Source: Bacillus sp. SM2101 (GTDB taxonomy: Bacteria; Bacillota; Bacilli; Bacillales; SM2101). From it: DNA of 64,000 nt. The stretch lies in the NCBI RefSeq assembly GCF_018588585.1, contig NZ_JAEUFG010000002.1, positions 1 through 64,000 on the forward strand, written 5' to 3'. The notes below the pieces were generated by a model. It searched no databases, was not told where the DNA came from, and saw only the letters and a program-made list of their open reading frames with translations. The translations under genes were made by a program, and so were the position numbers. Of this stretch, positions 54,101 to 63,449 are shown one piece after another (the stretch's first letter is position 1; each line of letters starts with the position of its first letter).

Positions 54101-57100
54101 TTAGTTTAAATGTACGTCTATTTTGTTAACATTTCCTTCACGGATTTGCATTGCATATTGCTCTTCCACCTTCTCACCTTGTACCTCGACAGAAGAGTTA
54201 TCACTGTGTAACACATATTTTGCTATTTTTGCACCGTTCTCACCAAATGTATCCTTGCGATTCGGGTTATGATAAGTAACTTTTGTCTTCCCTAAGAAAG
54301 TAAATTCAACTTGATTGTTATCATCAAATAACCATTCTGGAAGTATAGGCTGCAGCGTTAACATTAGTTGCCCTTCCTCGACAGTAAATAATGTTTTACC
54401 TGTCATCATCATTTGCCACATCGTTAAATATTCAGCTGTTGTTCCACTTAATCTCGCTACAAATCCTTGTCCGTGTACAGTTGGATCTGGATTACAACTA
54501 CTAGCAATAAATGATGAATGCTCTAGTACACTTCTTCCATACACCTCAGGATTCATAAATGGTGGTAAGGCAGTTCTTAAATCCTCGAAAAACTCATCAT
54601 ATAGACCTGCTTTTAATGCACTCAATATATACTTGAACTCCATATGCATAAAGATAGATTCACGTTCTAGCCAACCAGGGGTAAATGCTCTAGAACGACC
54701 AATTTCGAATGTTTCATCTTCAAGTGAGCTTGATGTTTTGTACATTTTCAAGTCACGGTCAAACATGTCAGAAGCCTTCACTTTTGTATAAGTATCTGAT
54801 GCTTCTTGTTTTGTCATACTCTTTAATGCTCTTGCAGGACCTTCTAAGAAATGTGGTAATGTGTGAACCGTAAATGACGTTACTTCTACTAGCTGTTGAC
54901 CTTTGTCATTCAGAATTAATGAGCCATCAGCTGTCGTTCTCTCAACATATTGTTCTGCCTCAAAGTAGAAATATGTTGGTACTAGACCATTTCCAAGCTC
55001 TTTTGCTTTAGTGATCCCCTTGTGTATTTTAGTTAAATAAATCGTGACCATTTCCTCTATAGTAGCTAAAGAAACAGCTGATTCTTCCCCACTGAAGCCT
55101 GAGCGAATAGCTTCTCGATACTGTTCGCGTGCAGATGTAACAGCATTCCAATAATGATAATCATCTACAGAATTTGTAATAGACTCATTTATTGCCTTAT
55201 TCACGCTTTCAAACAGTTTATGCACTTCAACTGGAAGTGAAATCGAGCTTTCTTCAGATGTTGCAGCAGCAACCTTCACAAATTGAAGCAGTCGTTTCAA
55301 TTCAAATGTCTCACTCATACCAGATCCAAAAAGCCCTGGCAAGCCGTTCATTGAATCATTCCAACCTGGCTTGTTAGCCTCCATCTCAACTCCCATACCG
55401 TATGGGTCTAATGTAGCAAATTTCACGAGGCTCAAATTAAATAATTTCACAAACAAGTTTGTTGTATATTCTTCTCCACTTTTCGTTGTTAACCAATTTC
55501 CACTTGTGGCTTGCTCTTCTTCAAGTATCGCTCCATACTGTCGAACTTTATCGTTCGCAAGTACGTACTTTTCAGACCTTGGCTTGACGAACACAGGGCT
55601 ATAAAAATATTTATATGATTGGTCTTTAAACAGTAATGAAGCTTTATTTTCTGGGAATATTTTTAAATAATTTTCTATTAAATCAAGGTTGTATGTCCAG
55701 TGATCCATCCAATAACCTTCACCAAATTCAGCTTCAATGTTTTGTTTACTTTTAGAGAGTATAACCGTTAAAAAGTCCTCTAGAGAAGTTGATAGAGACA
55801 GTTGTTTATCTACAATTGTTTGTAATACATCTCCTGGTGTGAACGTCTTATTTAGCTTTTGCTTCATAAATTGACTATCTTCTAGAGAAGTAAACAACTC
55901 GCTAAGCCACTCCATATCAGTCTTATCAACTAGCTCAAAGCTTGCACCTTTTACTACTAGTGGGTTGTAACCGTCAGCTTGGACAAGGCTCATAAATAGC
56001 TTAATATTGTAATCTCCAACCTCTGGATGGAAGAACACATCATTTCTTCTATTTTGATTTACATCACGAAAATTCCCATTTCCTTGTGAGAAAAATTCTG
56101 GCGCAAGGGAGAAAAAGTTATAGTCTCGTTCTAAATCTCCATGCTTTCGAGAGTACACGTAGTAAACAAATGGATTTTGATCAGTTCCAAGTGTAATCGG
56201 ATACCCTCCGCGCAAAATATTATCTAAATAGCTTTGTTTACTGTATGCATCAAATAACGGATGAGCAGTTTTAGTCGTAACATCTTCAGTTATATCATTC
56301 ACGATCGTTTTTGCTTCTTCATATTTTAAATTAATAAATTTGGAAGTAACAATCTCATCTTTTTTGTTATTAACAATTTCTATGTCGTTCACATGACCAA
56401 TGATTGTATTTAAGACAACGTTTTCATCCGGTTGCAACGACGCCTCAAATGCTGAAAATCCACACGGCACTTTGTTGCTTGTAATTGGAGTCTTATCAAC
56501 TAATTGCGAAACAGTATACTGCTCAAACATATTAGGATATGACATTGAACTATTGTGACCGAAGATTAGATCTCCATCTACAATAGGGGATAACAGCTCA
56601 CCATCATTTACAAAGCTTAAATAAAAATGCCCCTTTGTAATTTCTTCAACTTCTGCAGTGTCATTAGTTGATGATCGTACACGATAATATGGGATGTTAT
56701 TCTCGAGATTAAATACATCCATCCAGCTTTTTAGTGTATTCCCAACTGCTTTATAAGCTGCATCATCTATTCCAAATGGAATAATTGCTGGAAGGCCATC
56801 AAGAACCTCCATTTGCACTGCTTTGTCAGAAATATTCTCAATCTCAACTTTACGAATTAATGCACCAAAGTTTTCATTTGGAAGCGTGAAATATGTGACT
56901 ACCGTTTTAATTCCACTTACTTCGTCAATCTCTTCAATCTTTAATTCGTTTTCTTTTATTTTCATGCTCCTACCTTTACCATTCGAACCGCCGTAGGAAG
57001 AGAACGGCTCAATGATAGATTCACCAGCTTCACCTTTAACCTTAATAAATGTACGAAAACCATTCATTGATACACGTTGGTATGCTTGGTTTGCCGGAAA

Positions 57101-57292
57101 AAATTCTGTAATCGCATGGTTTTTATCTTGAACACCAAAAGACACCATAGCTTGTCCACGATTTACATAAAATGCCCACATCGGAACACCGTAAAGACCT
57201 GCTACCCCAGGTAAGAAGCTTGAAAAAGTTTTTGCGTTATCGTAATCTTGAATGACAAAATAGCCTTCATTATCAAATTTGTATTTTTCCAT
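54101..57292 (-). CDS. GH94-type glycoside phosphorylase (possibly 1,2-beta-oligoglucan phosphorylase)
   Basis: A 1063-residue protein with an N-terminal beta-sandwich (about 1-330), linker helices and an (alpha/alpha)6 barrel with the putative general acid D646 in GWND, followed by a C-terminal beta domain. Cellobiose and chitobiose phosphorylases have about 800 residues; this length and the barrel motif resemble the 1,2-beta-oligoglucan phosphorylases known from Listeria and Lachnoclostridium (about 1,100). The ATG at 57292 has GAGGTG 7 bases upstream; the frame to 57409 covers regulatory sequence. It would release alpha-glucose 1-phosphate from imported oligosaccharide. Specificity is inferred, not shown. 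Confidence 0.75.
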   Translation of the reverse strand: MEKYKFDNEGYFVIQDYDNAKTFSSFLPGVAGLYGVPMWAFYVNRGQAMVSFGVQDKNHAITEFFPANQAYQRVSMNGFRTFIKVKGEAGESIIEPFSSYGGSNGKGRSMKIKENELKIEEIDEVSGIKTVVTYFTLPNENFGALIRKVEIENISDKAVQMEVLDGLPAIIPFGIDDAAYKAVGNTLKSWMDVFNLENNIPYYRVRSSTNDTAEVEEITKGHFYLSFVNDGELLSPIVDGDLIFGHNSSMSYPNMFEQYTVSQLVDKTPITSNKVPCGFSAFEASLQPDENVVLNTIIGHVNDIEIVNNKKDEIVTSKFINLKYEEAKTIVNDITEDVTTKTAHPLFDAYSKQSYLDNILRGGYPITLGTDQNPFVYYVYSRKHGDLERDYNFFSLAPEFFSQGNGNFRDVNQNRRNDVFFHPEVGDYNIKLFMSLVQADGYNPLVVKGASFELVDKTDMEWLSELFTSLEDSQFMKQKLNKTFTPGDVLQTIVDKQLSLSTSLEDFLTVILSKSKQNIEAEFGEGYWMDHWTYNLDLIENYLKIFPENKASLLFKDQSYKYFYSPVFVKPRSEKYVLANDKVRQYGAILEEEQATSGNWLTTKSGEEYTTNLFVKLFNLSLVKFATLDPYGMGVEMEANKPGWNDSMNGLPGLFGSGMSETFELKRLLQFVKVAAATSEESSISLPVEVHKLFESVNKAINESITNSVDDYHYWNAVTSAREQYREAIRSGFSGEESAVSLATIEEMVTIYLTKIHKGITKAKELGNGLVPTYFYFEAEQYVERTTADGSLILNDKGQQLVEVTSFTVHTLPHFLEGPARALKSMTKQEASDTYTKVKASDMFDRDLKMYKTSSSLEDETFEIGRSRAFTPGWLERESIFMHMEFKYILSALKAGLYDEFFEDLRTALPPFMNPEVYGRSVLEHSSFIASSCNPDPTVHGQGFVARLSGTTAEYLTMWQMMMTGKTLFTVEEGQLMLTLQPILPEWLFDDNNQVEFTFLGKTKVTYHNPNRKDTFGENGAKIAKYVLHSDNSSVEVQGEKVEEQYAMQIREGNVNKIDVHLN

Positions 57293-57333
57293 AATTAACA
57301 CCTCAATTAATGTTATTGAAATTACTTGTCCTA

Positions 57334-57364
57334 GTGCAAAATATCGTAGACCTCTATTTTGCAC
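57334..57364. promoter_or_regulatory. Perfect 10-bp inverted repeat upstream of the GH94-type gene
   Basis: GTGCAAAATA, 11 bases, TATTTTGCAC. It lies 42-72 bases upstream of the start codon. It could be an operator for a dimeric regulator or an mRNA stem. No other site in the window carries the same arms. Confidence 0.6.
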
Positions 57365-57594
57365 ATACCTACCAATCGTAGGAAAATTTCCTTTTCCTTC
57401 AACCCTCATTTTTATTTCTCATCATTATTTTACCTTTGCTATAAGCACATCTTTAGATATATAATTTTGTATTCGGTTACAAAATTTTAGGGAGGGCTAT
57501 AAACCTATAATAATTAAGAGAAATAACGAACTATTTTGTTCAGTTAATCACTGTTTACACAATGATTTTTAGGAATATTATATAGTTAATTTAC

Positions 57595-59121
57595 TTATTT
57601 TATTTTTTCACGATATTCCTTTGGTGATATGCCTTCAATTTCACGGAAAACTCGTGTAAATTGTTTTGGGTTTTTATAGCCTACTTGTTTACTAATTTCA
57701 TAAACCTTTTCTCCAGTATCTACCAAGAGTAATTTTGCTCGGCGAATGCGTACCTTTTTTAAATAATCTACAAAATTAAGGCCTGTGTATTCTTTAAAAA
57801 CATGACTGAAATATGAATAATTTAAAGAAATATAATTCGATACTACCGCCAAATTTAAATCCTTATGAAAATTATCTTCAATATATTGAAGTGCCTTATC
57901 CATATATTTTTGTTCGGAATAAACAGATTTAACTTGTTTAATATATTCATGTAAACGCATCGTCAAATCTTCAATCGCATGGAAATACTGATGGAAATCG
58001 TTAAAATTGTAGATATCTGCAACTTTGTGTACGAGCTGAAAATTCTCAATAGATTCTTCCCCAAGCTTTGCAAAAGATTTCTCGAAAACAAGCGTATTTA
58101 ACTTTTTACCTATCGTTTCCATGTAACTAATATCATATTTTGATATTTTTTCGTAATCAAGAACGGCAAAAAGAAGTGTTTTAATTTCTTTTTCTCTCTC
58201 TGTCCCTAACATATTCGATATTTTATTAATTGCTTCAATCGGTGGCGCAATATTTTCTTTCCTATCTTTTATTTCTTTATACAAAATGACTTGCCTTTTA
58301 GGAAATAAAAACTGATATTTCACAGCATAGCAAGCTTCAATATAGGACTTCTTCAAATGCTTAATCTCTGCTCTCTTCTCACTTACACCAATAGAAAATG
58401 AAGGATATTTTTCTTTCTTAAATTGATCTTTTATAAAAGTAAATATACTCTCATTTCCCGTTATAACTACCGTATGTCCATCCTTATCTAAAAAACAAAA
58501 AATATCATCAACATCATTTTTACGATATGTTGTAATTTGGTTTCTTATATGTTGAAGAAAGTCTTCTCCTTTTATTATGCGATCTTGTTCAATCACACCT
58601 ACGTAAAAACCATTCGGAAAAACATTAATGTTTATTTTTGTACAAATGTGCTGGACTTGTTCCTCTTGTATATTTGGATTTAATAATATGTAGTTTAATT
58701 GACTCGTCCGAAAATCATCTAAATGTTGATGTGAAGCTAAGCGATTTGTAGCTAGTTCATCAATTGTATGTTGCAAAGCTTCAAATAATTCTTGACGATT
58801 TACTGGTTTTAGTAAATAGTCTCTAACTTTACATTTAATCGCTGCTTTCGTATATTCAAAATCATCATAGCCACTTAAAATAAATAGGATTGGCTTATCT
58901 TCACTCGTATGAAGCTCTTTTATGAGTGCAATACCATCCATTCGAGGCATTTTTATATCTGTAATCAATATATCTATGCTATTTTCACGAATCAATTCTA
59001 ATGCTTCTACTCCGTCAGCAGCAACCATCGTATCGATGAGTTTAGAGAATTCCCTTTTGATCATCGCTTGAATACCTAATCTAATATTTTTTTCGTCATC
59101 TACTATTAATAACTTATACAT
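57595..59121 (-). CDS. YesN-type AraC-family response regulator
   Basis: A 508-residue regulator. The receiver domain (about 1-120) has phospho-acceptor D55; a middle region of unknown fold follows, and a C-terminal AraC double HTH (about 405-505: AVVSNYISLNYSYFSHVFKE and GYKNPKQFTRVFREIEGISP). It is the partner of the kinase gene directly upstream (21-base gap) and probably activates the phosphorylase and hydrolase genes and the sugar importer. Confidence 0.92.
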   Translation of the reverse strand: MYKLLIVDDEKNIRLGIQAMIKREFSKLIDTMVAADGVEALELIRENSIDILITDIKMPRMDGIALIKELHTSEDKPILFILSGYDDFEYTKAAIKCKVRDYLLKPVNRQELFEALQHTIDELATNRLASHQHLDDFRTSQLNYILLNPNIQEEQVQHICTKININVFPNGFYVGVIEQDRIIKGEDFLQHIRNQITTYRKNDVDDIFCFLDKDGHTVVITGNESIFTFIKDQFKKEKYPSFSIGVSEKRAEIKHLKKSYIEACYAVKYQFLFPKRQVILYKEIKDRKENIAPPIEAINKISNMLGTEREKEIKTLLFAVLDYEKISKYDISYMETIGKKLNTLVFEKSFAKLGEESIENFQLVHKVADIYNFNDFHQYFHAIEDLTMRLHEYIKQVKSVYSEQKYMDKALQYIEDNFHKDLNLAVVSNYISLNYSYFSHVFKEYTGLNFVDYLKKVRIRRAKLLLVDTGEKVYEISKQVGYKNPKQFTRVFREIEGISPKEYREKIK

Positions 59122-59142
59122 TGTAGTTACCTCCCAGATGAG

Positions 59143-60972
59143 TTAACACGGTATTTTAATCATTACTTTTGTCTGCTGCCCTTTCACACTTTGAATTGAC
59201 ATCCCGTATTCGTTTCCATAATGTATTTTAATTCTTTCATGTACATTCCTAAGGCCGATACCGCTTCCATTTTCAGTTTCTTCTGTGCGAGATGAAGGTA
59301 AGCTTATCTTCTCATGCAACTCAGCAACTTCTTCTTGGGTCATACCTATCCCATTATCCGTTATTTCAATATAAATATTTTTCATTTCAACCGAAGCTCT
59401 TATATCAATGATTCCTTGTTTGTTATATATGATCGGTGAAATTCCGTGCTTGATCGAATTTTCAACGATAGGTTGTAAGGACATTTTTAACACTTCATGT
59501 TCTTTCAATTCTTGGGGGATCGTCAGTGTTAATGTCAGACGATTGTCTAGACGTAAGTTCATAATATCAACATAGTTTTGTATGTGGCTTAGCTCTTCAC
59601 CTAGAATAACAAAATCGTTCTTCCATTTTAAGTTATAGCGCATAATATCACCTAATGATGTGACAGCATCAGATACTTCATAATTCCCCTCAATTTCAGA
59701 CATCATTTTAATATTTTCTAACGTATTATAGAGAAAATGCGCATCTATTTGAGTTTTTAATGACCTTAATTCCGCTTCTTTTGTAATAGCTTGTTTGTTA
59801 ACTGCATCTGCAATTAAACTATTAATTTTTCCTAGCATATTACGAAAATGGTTGGCAAGCTCTCCAAATTCACTACGTTCATCTACTGTAACATCCACTT
59901 CAAAATTTCCCTTTTCAACTTTTTTCATCGAATCTATAAGCAAATACATATTTTTCAATAAATAAGAGATTAATTTAAACGTGATAATAGACAAAATAAT
60001 TACTAAAAGGATAATACCACTTAATACTAGATTTCTCGTTTTAGCTGTTTCAGAATATATACTTTCAAGAGATGTAATACTTAGCATGTAGCTGTTTAAC
60101 TCATCCATATATGTCGACACTGCGAGAAATCGTTTTTCATTATTCATAAATTGAAAGGATGAAGTTAACTGACTATCAGTTCCAATGAACTTCTCTCTCA
60201 ATTCAATAATATTCAAGTTATTTTCTTGAATAAACGGATTAAAAGGATTATGAACTAAATTCAAGTTTTGATCAAATACAACAATTGCTGACTCGTTTTC
60301 GTTCACATTACTAAACATTTTCGGAAAAAAATTCTCTTGCAACATACTTATTTCAATAATCGCTAAGTGCTCACCTTTAGGGTATTCCAATTCTCTTAAA
60401 ACAGAAATTTTCGCATCACTAATGTTGAGCGAGCGATTAAGAATGTCAACGTTGTCATTATCGAACCACCAAAGCTCTATGCCATTTCGATTCATTACTT
60501 CCTCAAACCATGGCTTATTGTTTATACGACTTTCATCAAATATAATTGGCCACATTTCCTTAATATTAGGGTTAGCTGTATATATACGAATATCATTAAT
60601 ATTAGGGTTATTAAATTGCAACTTAATAATATTTGAAAACACATTCGACTTAAAATAAAGTAAATCAGTCGTATTACTATCATGGTTTTTTTTTATAAAA
60701 TCAAGAAAATCACGATCTGAAATGACAATTTGCGCTGTTCTTCTCATCGTTTCAATATGGTTCATAATATTAATTTTCTCTAATTCTAGTAAATGCTCTT
60801 GCTTTTTGGTTACATCTCTAATTGCACTATTAGAGATTTGTTCAGTGTAATATAGCGTAAATGTGATAACTGGTACCATGATAATAACTATATAGAGTAT
60901 AATTAATTTTGTTTGTAATGATAATGAACGCTGATTTAACCGATAGGATGCTATTTTCTTGAACATTTTCAT
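59143..60972 (-). CDS. YesM-type sensor histidine kinase
   Basis: A 609-residue kinase: membrane segments at about 20-40 and 305-330 enclose a large extracellular dCache-like sensor; a HAMP domain (about 335-385), a His_kinase domain with H412 in AHFLYNTLENIK, and a GHKL ATPase with ENSIKHG and DNGIGM follow. It senses an extracellular sugar or the loaded binding protein. AAATG-AAA-ATG gives two close starts; the first is kept although its ribosome-binding site is weak. Confidence 0.93.
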   Translation of the reverse strand: MKMFKKIASYRLNQRSLSLQTKLIILYIVIIMVPVITFTLYYTEQISNSAIRDVTKKQEHLLELEKINIMNHIETMRRTAQIVISDRDFLDFIKKNHDSNTTDLLYFKSNVFSNIIKLQFNNPNINDIRIYTANPNIKEMWPIIFDESRINNKPWFEEVMNRNGIELWWFDNDNVDILNRSLNISDAKISVLRELEYPKGEHLAIIEISMLQENFFPKMFSNVNENESAIVVFDQNLNLVHNPFNPFIQENNLNIIELREKFIGTDSQLTSSFQFMNNEKRFLAVSTYMDELNSYMLSITSLESIYSETAKTRNLVLSGIILLVIILSIITFKLISYLLKNMYLLIDSMKKVEKGNFEVDVTVDERSEFGELANHFRNMLGKINSLIADAVNKQAITKEAELRSLKTQIDAHFLYNTLENIKMMSEIEGNYEVSDAVTSLGDIMRYNLKWKNDFVILGEELSHIQNYVDIMNLRLDNRLTLTLTIPQELKEHEVLKMSLQPIVENSIKHGISPIIYNKQGIIDIRASVEMKNIYIEITDNGIGMTQEEVAELHEKISLPSSRTEETENGSGIGLRNVHERIKIHYGNEYGMSIQSVKGQQTKVMIKIPC

Positions 60973-61281
60973 TTGTTACACATCCCGTAAAATGATAGTT
61001 ATTTATATTATATAAGATTTTATTATAAAAAAGTGTGACAACTTCATTAGAAATGAAAATCTACCTTCAATTTCGGCTCATACCACCTTTTGTTCCACCT
61101 ATACGCATGTAAAATTTCAGCAAACAATAATCGGAGATAGCTAAACAAATTTAAAAAAGATTTGTAGATACAAAGAATAAAGTTATAAAGCTAGCTCTCG
61201 CCTTCTAATAATAAAACATATCTATAGACTCATAACTTCGAGTGAAAATGACAATTTTGCTTTGTAGAATAATTCTTAAAT
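60973..61281. other. Intergenic region upstream of the kinase gene
   Basis: An AT-rich stretch containing the kinase promoter region. No gene, clear promoter or repeat can be supported. Confidence 0.4.
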
Positions 61282-61458
61282 CATCGTCTACGCATGAATT
61301 GTTGCTTTAGAAATAAGCCGCTTTCGTATAGAGTGTTGTTTTCCTTACGATAAAAATTAACAAGTAAACAACTAAATTTCGTGGCATCTTTTCTTCTATA
61401 AAACAATGCCTGTTGAGTAAACGACATCTTTACCTTCTATTTCATTTTTGGAAAGAGC
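61282..61458 (+). mobile_element. MITE copy N, longest copy
   Basis: GCATGAATTGTTGCTTTAGA near the left, TTCGTGGCATCTTTTCTTCT and ATAAAACAATG in the middle, and GGAAAGAGCC at the right. The left terminus is decayed and the flanks do not match. It lies beyond the binding-protein gene's terminator. Confidence 0.75.
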
Positions 61459-61533
61459 CTTTTGTTTTCAAAGAGCTTAATCACTAAATGGTATAACGAA
61501 AGGCAACCGTCACTCACCACCATTCTGTCTACA

Positions 61534-61578
61534 AGAAAAAAACTGCTTACTAAGGATAATTCCTTCGCAAGCAGCTTT
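61534..61578 (-). terminator. Terminator of the sugar-binding protein gene
   Basis: CTGCTTgCGAAGG and CCTTaGTAAGCAG pair on the minus strand, followed by seven T residues, 16 bases after the stop codon. Confidence 0.9.
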
Positions 61579-61593
61579 TTTACTCTTGTATTA

Positions 61594-63252
61594 TTATTTT
61601 GAAGCTTCGATTTTCGCTTTATTTTCTTCATATATTTTTTGTTGGTAAGCTTCAACTTTGTCTTGTCCTAAATCATCACGTTTCTTTAAGAACTCGTCAA
61701 AAACCTCATCAAATTCTTTATCAGATTCTGCAAGAATTAATTTTGGTAATGTTTTACCCCACTCTTGTGCAATCTTATTAGCCGCTACACCTTCTTCTGA
61801 GGTTCCTGTTGGATTCATACCATCAAACTCAGCAAAGCTAACTGTTTTCCCTCTTGTCCAATCTTCCATTTGTTTGAAAGGTGCTACAGCTGGTGGCATC
61901 CAAGGAAGGGTCATGTTTGTATCCATAAGCATCCAATATTTATGTGACGCTCCAATTTCTAAATCAAATTTAGCACGGTCAGTATCTAATAACTCTTGAA
62001 CATCAGCTGTGAACTGATGTTTTCCGTCAACAACTTCGTATGTTTCACCTTCTATACCTAGGAAAGTATCTTTTTGACCTTCTTCACTAATTAAATAGCT
62101 CAAGAAGGCAATCGCTCTCTCAGGATCTTCTACTTCTTTAGAAATTAACGTTATTGTCCATCCAGAGATACTGTCTCCAGCAAGTGTTGGCTCATCACCG
62201 TTTGAGTTAGCTGGTCCGTCTACAGCTATATATACGCTGTTAGGGTCTTGAGCATATAATGCTTGCTGTTGTGCAGCCATATCACTACGTTGATATAACA
62301 TTGCAAAGTATCTACCTTGTGCAATTTTTTCTTCCATTTGTGGGCGTTTATCAATAAAGATATCGTCAGATAGTAAACCTTTGTCACTTGCTTCTCTAAA
62401 TGTTTTTAACCAAGCTAAGTATTCAGCATCTGTTCGACGGTCATATACTTCTCCATCTTTTTCCCAAGGAATTGCTAAGAAATTTTGTAAATAACCTTCT
62501 AATGAAGAGTTACCGACATCTGTAAACTCATTTAGTCCTAGTGGAATTAATGGTGCGCCGTTCACTTCAGGGAATTCCTCTTTTGCTGCTTCAAGAGCAT
62601 TTAAGAATCCTTCTGGAGTGCTCATGTCAGGGCTACCAATTGCTTCATACATATCTTTTCTAACTAGGAACGTTTGGTTTGATGATTTAAACTCACTATA
62701 TTTTTCAAAGTCTTTCGGTGAAGATGATGCGTTCGGATAACCGTAAACGTTTCCATCTTCTTGTTTATACCATTCAAGCTTCGCACCATCTGCTACTTTA
62801 AAGAAGTAAGGATCGTATTGGTCAGCTAGCTCATTTAATGGATGTACTAATTCTCCCTCAATCATTTGCTTGACTGCATCTTCCCACCAACCAATTGTAA
62901 TAAAGTCAGGTATTTTTCCAGAAGCAATCATCGTATTCATTTTTTCAATTTCATTACCTGCTGGCGCAAGGAAGTTAATTGATACTCCAGTTTTATCTGT
63001 TACATATTTTGAGATAGCATCTTCTCCCCATTTATGAGCAAACCATGAGAAGTTTACATACCAATCAAACTCTATAGGAGATGTATCAGCCTGCCATGCA
63101 GGTTCATCAGCAGTTCTTGTCGTTTTTTCTCCTTCGTCTTTCTGGGAAGCGGTTTCATTTGTTTCCTTACTTCCACATCCTGCAATAATGGAAAGAAATA
63201 GTGCTAACACTAATAATAATGATAAGCCCTTTAAAGAAAATACTCTTTTCAT
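61594..63252 (-). CDS. Sugar-binding lipoprotein (LplA/YtcQ type)
   Basis: A 552-residue extracellular solute-binding protein. The signal peptide ends in SIIAGCG with lipid-modified C26; an acidic/threonine-rich linker (about 28-55) follows, then the SBP_bac_1-type domain starting near FDWYVNFSWF. Proteins of this length, paired with LplB/LplC-like permeases and YesMN-type regulators, bind oligosaccharides in Bacillaceae and Paenibacillaceae. AAAGGGG precedes the ATG. Confidence 0.92.
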   Translation of the reverse strand: MKRVFSLKGLSLLLVLALFLSIIAGCGSKETNETASQKDEGEKTTRTADEPAWQADTSPIEFDWYVNFSWFAHKWGEDAISKYVTDKTGVSINFLAPAGNEIEKMNTMIASGKIPDFITIGWWEDAVKQMIEGELVHPLNELADQYDPYFFKVADGAKLEWYKQEDGNVYGYPNASSSPKDFEKYSEFKSSNQTFLVRKDMYEAIGSPDMSTPEGFLNALEAAKEEFPEVNGAPLIPLGLNEFTDVGNSSLEGYLQNFLAIPWEKDGEVYDRRTDAEYLAWLKTFREASDKGLLSDDIFIDKRPQMEEKIAQGRYFAMLYQRSDMAAQQQALYAQDPNSVYIAVDGPANSNGDEPTLAGDSISGWTITLISKEVEDPERAIAFLSYLISEEGQKDTFLGIEGETYEVVDGKHQFTADVQELLDTDRAKFDLEIGASHKYWMLMDTNMTLPWMPPAVAPFKQMEDWTRGKTVSFAEFDGMNPTGTSEEGVAANKIAQEWGKTLPKLILAESDKEFDEVFDEFLKKRDDLGQDKVEAYQQKIYEENKAKIEASK

Positions 63253-63324
63253 AATAAACCCCTTTCTTTTCCTTTTATAAGTTAGAATCTGTTTATGATA
63301 CTCGTTAGTTAAATACTTTCATAA

Positions 63325-63370
63325 AGAAAGAGGAACAATTTATTCTATCATAACATCCATTCCTCTTTCT
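63325..63370 (-). terminator. Hairpin between permease and binding-protein genes
   Basis: AGAAAGAGGAA and TTCCTCTTTCT form an 11-bp stem around a 24-base loop in the gap between the two genes. It may stop part of the permease transcripts or stabilise the 5' end of the binding-protein mRNA. Confidence 0.5.
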
Positions 63371-63449
63371 ATTAAGTACTCAGTACCATTCAGAGTCCAA
63401 TATATTTAAATATCTTTTTAAGTAAAAAGATATTCAAAACAAAATTATA

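Noticed and set aside
57293-57409. Longer N-terminus for the GH94-type protein
   Set aside because: The additional 39 codons cover the perfect inverted repeat and the ribosome-binding site; the family-like start is the ATG at 57292.
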